29,567 nt of DNA from Proteobacteria bacterium UBA6921. GTDB lineage: Bacteria; Pseudomonadota; Gammaproteobacteria; SG8-11. The stretch lies in the NCBI GenBank assembly GCA_002450895.1, contig DKAR01000026.1:25324-54890 (forward strand), in the 5' to 3' direction. Shown piece by piece: positions 23,747-29,567 of this stretch. The notes under the pieces are model-generated. The model was not told the DNA's origin. It was given only the letters and a program-made list of their open reading frames with translations, and made no database searches. How positions within the stretch are numbered: position 1 is the first letter of the stretch; each line of letters begins with the position of its first letter. The translations under genes were made by a program, and so were the position numbers.

Positions 23747-25258
23747 ATGGCCGAGCAGAAAAGTGACGAACCGCAATTTGACACCAACGAGCAGATTGCG
23801 CTGCGCAAGGCCAAGCTGAAAGAGATGCGCGAAGCCGGCATCGCCTATCCGAACGATTTTCGCCGCAATGTGGTGGCGGGTGAGTTGCACGCGGAATACG
23901 GCGACAAGGAAACCGCCTGGTTCGATACCAACGCCGTGCGGGTGAGCGTCGCGGGCCGCATGATGACGCGGCGCGTGATGGGCAAAGCCAGCTTCTGCCA
24001 CGTCAAGGACATGTCCGGCCAGATCCAGCTCTATGTCACGCGCGATGCGCTGCCAGAAGGGTTCTACGACATCCAGTTCAAGCGCTTTGATATTGGCGAC
24101 ATCCTCGGTGCGGAAGGTGTGCTGTTCAAGACTAAGACGGGAGAGTTATCGGTCAAGGTCGACGCGATTCGTCTGCTGACCAAGTCGCTGCGTCCGCTGC
24201 CGGAGAAATACCACGGCCTGCAGGACCAGGAAGTGAAATATCGCCAGCGTTATCTCGACCTGATCATGAGCGATGTGACGCGCCAGACCTTCATCATGCG
24301 CTCGGCCGTCGTGCAATTTATTCGCGAGTTTCTGACGCAACGCGCGTTCCTCGAAGTGGAAACGCCGATGATGCAAGCCATTGCGGGCGGTGCCGCGGCG
24401 AAACCGTTCAAGACATTCCACAATGCGCTGGATATGGAGCTTTTTCTGCGCATCGCGCCCGAGCTTTATCTCAAGCGCCTCGTGGTGGGCGGATTCGAGC
24501 GTGTGTTTGAGATTAATCGTAACTTTCGCAACGAAGGTCTTTCGACGCGGCACAATCCCGAATTCACGATGCTCGAATTTTACGAGGCGTACGCCACGCA
24601 TACCGACCTGATGAACCTGACCGAGGAAATGCTGCGCGCGCTGATGCAGAAGGTGCTTGGCAAGACCACGCTGACCTATCAGGGTGAGGAATACGACTTC
24701 GGCAAGCCGTTCGCGCGCATGACAGTCAAGGAATCGATTCTGCATTTCAATCCAGACATCACGCCGCAGGAGATCGAGAATCTCGAATCAGCGCGTGCGA
24801 TCGCGCAACGGCTCGGAATCCAGCCGCAGCCGTCATGGGGCCTGGGCAAGGTACAGATCGAAATCTTCGAGAAGACGGCGGAGAGTCGATTAAAGAATCC
24901 AACGTTCATTACCGCGTATCCAACCGAAGTGTCGCCGCTGGCGCGTCGCAATGATCAGGACCCGTTCGTAACGGACCGCTTTGAATTCTTCGTCGGTGGC
25001 CGTGAAATCGCCAACGGCTTTTCGGAGCTGAACGACGCCGAGGACCAGGCCGAACGTTTTCGCAAGCAGATGGAAGACAAGGCGCGCGGCGACGAAGAAG
25101 CGATGCCCTACGATGAGGATTACATCACGGCGCTCGAGCACGGCATGCCGCCGACGGCGGGCGAGGGAATCGGGATTGACCGCTTGGTGATGCTGCTGAC
25201 GGATTCGCCGTCAATTCGCGACGTGCTGTTGTTCCCGCACATGCGCCCCACGCAGTGA
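23747..25258 (+). CDS. lysS: Lysyl-tRNA synthetase, class II
   Basis: 503 residues. The enzyme charges tRNA-Lys with lysine using ATP. I chose the ATG at 23747, 8 bases after AGGGG; a GTG at 23741 overlapping the prfB stop is the alternative. An N-terminal OB-fold anticodon-binding domain (about 60-165, VSVAGRMMTRRVMGKASFCHVKD) is followed by the class II core. Motif 1 is around FLEVETPMM, motif 2 is FRNEGLSTRHNPEFTMLEFY, and motif 3 is GEGIGIDRLVMLLTDSPSIRDV near the C-terminus. The prfB-lysS pair is conserved in gammaproteobacteria. The stop lies only 4 bases from the stop of the convergent HDOD gene, with no terminator between them. Confidence 0.98.
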   Translation: MAEQKSDEPQFDTNEQIALRKAKLKEMREAGIAYPNDFRRNVVAGELHAEYGDKETAWFDTNAVRVSVAGRMMTRRVMGKASFCHVKDMSGQIQLYVTRDALPEGFYDIQFKRFDIGDILGAEGVLFKTKTGELSVKVDAIRLLTKSLRPLPEKYHGLQDQEVKYRQRYLDLIMSDVTRQTFIMRSAVVQFIREFLTQRAFLEVETPMMQAIAGGAAAKPFKTFHNALDMELFLRIAPELYLKRLVVGGFERVFEINRNFRNEGLSTRHNPEFTMLEFYEAYATHTDLMNLTEEMLRALMQKVLGKTTLTYQGEEYDFGKPFARMTVKESILHFNPDITPQEIENLESARAIAQRLGIQPQPSWGLGKVQIEIFEKTAESRLKNPTFITAYPTEVSPLARRNDQDPFVTDRFEFFVGGREIANGFSELNDAEDQAERFRKQMEDKARGDEEAMPYDEDYITALEHGMPPTAGEGIGIDRLVMLLTDSPSIRDVLLFPHMRPTQ

Positions 25259-25262
25259 CAAA

Positions 25263-26102
25263 CTAGGTCATCAACAGGTTCTTGAGTTCAGTGATTTCGC
25301 TATGCGCGGCCTTCATGGCCTCGATGCTTTCTTCCGGCGACAAACCGAGCTTCTTCAGTGCCGGAACCTCGCCCCATTTGGCTCGGGCGTGTTTGTGCGT
25401 CGTGCGAATGTAGCTGTGCAGGTTGGCTACGATCACGATGTCGCACAAGTCGGCCGGACCGTCGTGATCGCGTGACAGGAATTCATGTTCGGCCGCTGCG
25501 GTAATGATTGCCGGCGCAAACTTCCACGCCTTCAGCATCGTCTTGCCCAGCATCAGTCCAATCTTGTCGATGATTTCATCCAGCGCGGCGTCGTCGGCGG
25601 CGATGGAGGGATAGCTCTCGGCATAACTGATAATCGGCAGTTGTCCGATGTCGTGAACCAAACCGGCTAACATGGCTTCGTCCGGCCGAATGTGTCTTTG
25701 TTTGCGGGCGAGCATCGCACAAATTGCTGCTACGTGCGCACTGTGCGACCACAGGCGCTCCATGCGCTTTTTGAGCGTGGGAAAATCGGATTTGAACAAC
25801 TGGCGGAGCAGCAAACTGCACGCGATGTTGCGAACCTGTTGCAGGCCCAGCCGCGTGATGGCCGCCTGCACATCCTCGACGGCGTTGCTCGTGCGGTACA
25901 TGGCGCTGTTTGCAACATGGATCAGCCGCGCGGAGAGTGCTGCATCGGCACTGACAACGCGGGACACATCCTTGGCTTTTGATTTCGGATCATCGATCGT
26001 ATTGGTGATCTTCAGCGCGACTTGCGGTAGCGTCGGAAGCTTCAGACGATTTTCTTTGAGATCGTCGAGGATTTTATCGATCAGTTTGTGAATGTCTTCC
26101 AT
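25263..26102 (-). CDS. HDOD domain protein
   Basis: 279 residues. A single HDOD domain covers residues about 18-215 and has no receiver, GGDEF or kinase domain attached. It opens with KLPTLPQVALKITNTIDDPKSKAKDVSRVVSADAALSARLIHVANSAMY, the typical HDOD beginning with the L-P-x-L-P motif. The LVHDIGQLP segment keeps the HD pair of the related HD-GYP fold, but I see no GYP motif, so phosphodiesterase activity is not expected. The short C-terminus (GLSPEESIEAMKAAHSEITELKNLL) is probably helical. HDOD proteins act in signalling, motility and stress control through protein contacts. It lies 28 bases after ygfZ and is probably co-transcribed. Confidence 0.93.
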   Translation of the reverse strand: MEDIHKLIDKILDDLKENRLKLPTLPQVALKITNTIDDPKSKAKDVSRVVSADAALSARLIHVANSAMYRTSNAVEDVQAAITRLGLQQVRNIACSLLLRQLFKSDFPTLKKRMERLWSHSAHVAAICAMLARKQRHIRPDEAMLAGLVHDIGQLPIISYAESYPSIAADDAALDEIIDKIGLMLGKTMLKAWKFAPAIITAAAEHEFLSRDHDGPADLCDIVIVANLHSYIRTTHKHARAKWGEVPALKKLGLSPEESIEAMKAAHSEITELKNLLMT

Positions 26103-26130
26103 ACGATCCGAATCTTCTTATGTGGTCTTG

Positions 26131-27177
26131 TTATGTTACGGCGTAGGGCAGCTCCTTGAGCGATAGCGTCGGACCTGAAGGTCCGCCGACGTGAATTGCG
26201 CCTCGTTCGGACGCCGCAATCACAATCACCGCCAGTGCCACACAGTCGCCGTCCGCCGTACGTTGCGCGTGGACAATGTTCCCCACGCTTTGCGTGCCGT
26301 CGGAGCCCGCCTCGTACAACGGCGTCGCGGGAGCCGGAACGTCGTCGGCGCCAAACTGCACAAGAAACATGCGGCGCTTCAGCGTCCCGAGGTACTGCAT
26401 GCGCGCGACAATCTCCTGTCCCGGGTAGCATCCCTTCTGAAAGCTCACTCCACCCACGGCCGGCAAATTGACCATCTGCGGAATGAATTCTTCCAGGCTG
26501 CTTTTGAAAACCTGGGGCATTCCAGCCAGTATCTCGAGCAACCACCACGCGGGGGTACCCACTGGCCGCGCCTTCGCTGCGATGCGAATCCATAGGTCTT
26601 GCAGCACCGCCGGAGAACCCAACACCTCATACCGCGGGTTCGAACCGGCGTGGCGAATGACGAAAACGCCATTTCCAAATTCCACATTATTAACGGCAGA
26701 TGGCGCACTCCCTAGAGCTTCGGCTATCAGGTCCGGCGCCTGAGGCCCCGCCACCGCAAACCGAGCCAGGGCGTCACTACGATCTTCCAGCACCACTTTG
26801 GAGCGCAGCACGAACATCCGCAGGCGCTTCAGCGTCGATTCGACCAGTTCGGCCGGCAACTGAAGATAAAAGGTGCCGTCCTGCTCATGTATATAAAAAA
26901 GTGCGAGCAGGCGTCCTTTGGCCGTGCAGTACCCGCTGCGCTGGGCGTGTGTCGATGTGATTTCTTTGGCGTCGTTGGTCAGCTGGCTCTGCAGGAAAGC
27001 GCGTGTATCGTCGCCACTCGCGGCAATGACGCCCAGTGCCGACAGGTCGATGATCACGTTTCCTTCAGCGACAGCTCGACGCTCACCGTCAACGTCTCCA
27101 AAGTTGGAGACGGATGACTGTGTATCGTCAAACCGCGCACCCTGCGCGCCCAGAAAGGATTTCCAGTCAGAATTCAT
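26131..27177 (-). CDS. ygfZ: Folate-binding Fe-S cluster repair/assembly protein YgfZ
   Basis: 348 residues. YgfZ is a tetrahydrofolate-binding protein of the GcvT fold that supports assembly or repair of Fe-S clusters. The signature K248-G-C-Y-P-G-Q-E is intact, with the conserved Cys at 250, followed by IVARMQYLGTLKRRMFLV. The N-terminal part has DLSALGVIAASGDDTRAFLQSQLTNDAKEI, the usual GcvT-like opening. No good Shine-Dalgarno precedes the ATG at 27177. The gene is divergent from sdhC across 121 bases. Succinate dehydrogenase carries three Fe-S clusters, so the neighbourhood makes biological sense. Confidence 0.94.
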   Translation of the reverse strand: MNSDWKSFLGAQGARFDDTQSSVSNFGDVDGERRAVAEGNVIIDLSALGVIAASGDDTRAFLQSQLTNDAKEITSTHAQRSGYCTAKGRLLALFYIHEQDGTFYLQLPAELVESTLKRLRMFVLRSKVVLEDRSDALARFAVAGPQAPDLIAEALGSAPSAVNNVEFGNGVFVIRHAGSNPRYEVLGSPAVLQDLWIRIAAKARPVGTPAWWLLEILAGMPQVFKSSLEEFIPQMVNLPAVGGVSFQKGCYPGQEIVARMQYLGTLKRRMFLVQFGADDVPAPATPLYEAGSDGTQSVGNIVHAQRTADGDCVALAVIVIAASERGAIHVGGPSGPTLSLKELPYAVT

Positions 27178-27203
27178 TGTTGTGCGATGGTTTCATGCCG
27201 ATA

Positions 27204-27231
27204 TTGGAGACAATCAGGGATTCACTATAAC
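27204..27231 (+). promoter_or_regulatory. Candidate sigma-70 promoter of sdhCDA
   Basis: TTGGAG and TATAAC are separated by 16 bases in the ygfZ-sdhC spacer. The -10 box is good (5/6) and the -35 box is weak (3/6), which would suit an activator-dependent promoter. It would give a leader of about 60 bases. Confidence 0.4.
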
Positions 27232-27298
27232 GGATGCTCTTGTCACCGCAAACGCCCATTCTGGACGCGACACGCGGGTCAGCTAAACTTCGACGCAT

Positions 27299-27694
27299 AT
27301 GAGACCGAACGCAAGACCGGTATATCTCGATCTGCTTCGAATTCGAATGCCGGTAACGGCCATCCTGTCGATTCTGCACCGCGTTTCAGGTGTGCTGCTG
27401 TTTCTCTCATTTCCCGTCGGCGTGTATTTCTTCGATTTATCCCTGCGCGGGCCAGTGGAATTTGAAAAAGTGAAAGCGGTGATGACCGGCTCCGTCGGCT
27501 TTGTGCTAGTGGAAGCCGTCATCCTATGGGCCTTGGTGCACCACTTGTTGGCGGGAATTCGCTATTTGGTTCTGGATCTCGGCATCGGTTCCGATCGGAA
27601 TACGGCGAGGATGACGGCAATGCTCGTGCTCTGGGTCGAAGCGGCGGTTGCGCTTGCATTTGTGTTCTATTGCCTGTCGGGGAATTCCCAATGA
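27299..27694 (+). CDS. sdhC: Succinate dehydrogenase cytochrome b556 subunit
   Basis: 131 residues, inner membrane, three TM helices. It anchors the SdhAB catalytic part of complex II and carries heme b and the quinone site with SdhD. The family signature is present: RPVYLDLLRIRMPVTAILSILHRVSG (the S and R near the quinone site), then H-H-L-L-A-G-I-R-Y, which holds the heme b His ligand. No strong Shine-Dalgarno precedes the ATG. The stop overlaps the sdhD start (ATGA). Confidence 0.96.
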   Translation: MRPNARPVYLDLLRIRMPVTAILSILHRVSGVLLFLSFPVGVYFFDLSLRGPVEFEKVKAVMTGSVGFVLVEAVILWALVHHLLAGIRYLVLDLGIGSDRNTARMTAMLVLWVEAAVALAFVFYCLSGNSQ

Positions 27695-28035
27695 CGTGGC
27701 GTGCCTCATCCGGATTGCGCGCGTGGATCCTGCAGCGCGTCAGCGGCGCTTACCTGGGTATATGTCTTATTGCACTGGGAATTTCCGTACTCGGTGTTCC
27801 GACACTGACGTTTGAGGCCTGGCGCGGTGGGTTCCAGCATCCGGTGGGAAGCATCGCTGCGGCGCTGTTTTTTGTTGCCTTGGCCTTGCACGCGTGGGTG
27901 GGCGTGCGGGACGTGGTGATCGACTACGTCCATGCCGCCGCAGTGCGATTTGTTTTGTTGGGAATCACGTTGCTGGTGTTAAGCGCATCCGTCGTCTGGG
28001 CGCTGCGCGTACTGTGGAGCCTGCCCATCGGATGA
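27691..28035 (+). CDS. sdhD: Succinate dehydrogenase hydrophobic membrane anchor subunit
   Basis: 114 residues from the ATG at 27691, which overlaps the sdhC stop by four bases; a longer frame open from 27526 lies inside sdhC and is not used. Three TM helices are visible. Family hallmarks are the N-terminal W-I-L-Q-R-V-S-G-A-Y-L and the second helix with A-L-H-A-W-V-G-V-R-D-V-V-I-D-Y, where the Asp-Tyr pair contributes to the quinone site. It pairs with SdhC to hold heme b and bind ubiquinone. Its stop overlaps the sdhA start (ATGA). Confidence 0.95.
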   Translation: MTWRASSGLRAWILQRVSGAYLGICLIALGISVLGVPTLTFEAWRGGFQHPVGSIAAALFFVALALHAWVGVRDVVIDYVHAAAVRFVLLGITLLVLSASVVWALRVLWSLPIG

Positions 28036-29567
28036 ACATCGCGCGCCGCAAGTTTGATGCATTGGTGATCGGGGCCGGGGGCGGCGGGTTGCGCGCCGCA
28101 CTGCAACTGGCGAATGCCGATCTTAAGGTTGCTGTCGTTTCCAAAGTTTTTCCCACGCGTTCGCACACGGTCGCGGCGCAAGGCGGCATCAACGCCGCGC
28201 TGGCCAATGTGTTGCCGGACAACTGGCATTGGCATATGTACGACACGGTGAAGGGCAGCGACTACCTGGGCGACCAGGACGCCATCGAATATATGTGCCG
28301 CGCTGCATCTCAAACCGTAATCGAACTCGAGCACGATGGTCTGCCGTTTTCACGCTTGCCCAATGGAAAGATCTACCAGCGCCCGTTCGGCGGACAGTCA
28401 CAGAATTTTGGCGGCGAACAGGCCGCGCGTACATGTGCCGCCGCGGACCGGACCGGTCATGCACTCTTGCACACGTTGTATCAACAGAACATTCGTGCCC
28501 GGACCCATTTCTTCGATGAATTCTTCGCCATCGACCTGATTCGCGATGACGATGGATTCGTGCTCGGCGCGCTGACGCTTGAAATGGAGACCGGTGAGGC
28601 GCTCCTCATTGAAGCCAAGACGACGTTAATTGCCACCGGCGGCGCGGGCCGCATCTTCCGCACCAATACGAATGCACGCATCAACACCGGCGACGGCATG
28701 GCCATGGCGTTGCGCGCGGGCGTCCCATTGCAGGACATGGAGTTCTTTCAATTCCATCCCACCGGCATTGCGGGCAAGGGCATGCTCATTTCCGAAGGAA
28801 CGCGCGGGGAGGGTGGATACCTTATTAATTCCGCCGGCGAGCGCTTTATGGAGAAGTACGCTCCCAAGGCCAAGGACCTGGCCAGTCGCGACGTGGTCAG
28901 CCGGGCCATCGCGGTGGAAGTCCGCGAAGGACGCGGCTGCGGGCCGCAGAAGGATCACATCCTGTTGAAGCTCGATCATCTCGGCGCCGACGTCATCAAA
29001 AAGCGGCTGCCGGGAATTCGCGATCTGTGCCTGACGTTCTTGCGGCTCGATCCGATCGAAAAACCGATCCCGGTGTTTCCGACGGCGCACTACACGATGG
29101 GCGGCATTCCGACAAACCGGTTCGGACAAGTGGTCGCGCCGGAAGCGCATGGACCGGAAGAACCGGTGCCCGGCCTGTATGCGGCCGGTGAATGTGCCTG
29201 CGTCTCGGTTCACGGCGCAAACCGCCTCGGCGGAAATTCACTGCTGGACATCATTGTGTTCGGTCGTGCCGCGGCGAACCACATGATCGAGTATCTTGCC
29301 GAAAACCGTTATCACCGACCCATGAGCCAGACGGGCGTCGACCGCGCGATGTTGCGACTGGCCCGATGGGACGCGAAAGGCAACGGAGAAACCGTGAACG
29401 GCGTGCGTGCCGATCTTCAGAAAGTCATGGAGGAACATTGCGGCGTTTTCCGTACGCGCGATGTGTTGCAGCAGGGAGTTGAGAAAATGGTTGAGATTGA
29501 ACGTCGTGTGGCCGACGTCCGTTTGCAGGATCATTCGCGCATTTTCAACACGGCGCGCATCGAGGCG
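28032..29567 (+). CDS. sdhA: Succinate dehydrogenase flavoprotein subunit (partial, 3' end cut by window)
   Basis: 512 codons in frame from the ATG at 28032, which overlaps the sdhD stop, to the last base, with no stop; about 80 residues are missing by comparison with usual SdhA (about 590). SdhA oxidises succinate to fumarate with covalently bound FAD. Visible features are the dinucleotide-binding GAGGGGLRAALQLA near the N-terminus, T-R-S-H-T-V-A-A-Q-G-G-I-N with the FAD-linking His, F-H-P-T-G, T-R-G-E-G-G-Y, A-H-Y-T-M-G-G and H-G-A-N-R-L-G-G-N-S-L-L-D, the substrate and catalytic residues. sdhB is expected just beyond the window. Confidence 0.98.
   Translation, partial: MNIARRKFDALVIGAGGGGLRAALQLANADLKVAVVSKVFPTRSHTVAAQGGINAALANVLPDNWHWHMYDTVKGSDYLGDQDAIEYMCRAASQTVIELEHDGLPFSRLPNGKIYQRPFGGQSQNFGGEQAARTCAAADRTGHALLHTLYQQNIRARTHFFDEFFAIDLIRDDDGFVLGALTLEMETGEALLIEAKTTLIATGGAGRIFRTNTNARINTGDGMAMALRAGVPLQDMEFFQFHPTGIAGKGMLISEGTRGEGGYLINSAGERFMEKYAPKAKDLASRDVVSRAIAVEVREGRGCGPQKDHILLKLDHLGADVIKKRLPGIRDLCLTFLRLDPIEKPIPVFPTAHYTMGGIPTNRFGQVVAPEAHGPEEPVPGLYAAGECACVSVHGANRLGGNSLLDIIVFGRAAANHMIEYLAENRYHRPMSQTGVDRAMLRLARWDAKGNGETVNGVRADLQKVMEEHCGVFRTRDVLQQGVEKMVEIERRVADVRLQDHSRIFNTARIEA

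Noticed and set aside
25240..25275. Possible terminator between lysS and the convergent HDOD gene
   Set aside because: The stops are only 4 bases apart and no stem with a T-tract is visible; termination must occur within the opposite gene or by Rho.

Overview
The window reads as chromosomal DNA of a Gram-negative, respiring bacterium, most likely a gammaproteobacterium near the Xanthomonadales/Steroidobacter side. The reasons are a gamma-type housekeeping block (prfB with its programmed frameshift, then lysS, an HDOD gene, ygfZ and sdhCDA), lipoproteins with proteobacterial lipoboxes, two GlyGly-CTERM-like C-terminal tails, c-type cytochromes and a moderately high G+C content. The taxonomic placement is inference. 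I saw no tRNA, rRNA, CRISPR array, insertion sequence or phage gene.

Layout. 23-1516 is a polysaccharide flippase, probably the edge of an envelope glycan locus to the left. 1890-2144 (-) is a small secreted protein. 2541-5207 (-) is a large secreted M4 (thermolysin-type) protease with a GlyGly-CTERM-like tail. Divergent from it, 5711-13316 (+) is a three-gene unit that ends in a strong terminator: a 1425-residue lipoprotein with six FN3 repeats, a PKD domain and two heme motifs on a DUF1592/1588/1585-like body; a Tat-exported DUF1501 protein; and a secreted protein with a choice-of-anchor V-like domain, two PKD domains, three CxxCH motifs and a GlyGly-CTERM-like tail. 13384-13488 holds a decayed copy of the Dabb gene found intact at 14876-15184 (-). 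Between them, 13699-14781 encodes a DUF4034-like membrane-anchored protein. 15824-18825 (+) is a two-gene operon: a SoxA/TsdA-like triheme cytochrome translationally coupled to a SulP anion transporter. A bidirectional terminator separates it from 18956-20608 (-), a lipoprotein with an Ig-like domain and eight propeller-type repeats. Two tandem GNAT paralogues follow (20813-22399, -).

The right part is housekeeping: prfB-lysS (+), an HDOD regulator and ygfZ (-), then sdhC-sdhD-sdhA (+), with sdhA cut by the window end. ygfZ (Fe-S cluster maintenance) stands divergent from succinate dehydrogenase, an Fe-S enzyme.

The most interesting part is 2.5-18.8 kb, which is dense in exported, surface-directed and heme-binding proteins. 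Eight CxxCH motifs lie in three proteins, next to a DUF1501 protein, a secreted protease and a sulfur-oxyanion-type gene pair. A reasonable hypothesis is an undescribed cell-surface redox system built on the DUF1501/DUF1592-1588-1585 pairing, delivered by Tat, Lol and GlyGly-CTERM/rhombosortase routes. Its substrate cannot be read from the sequence.
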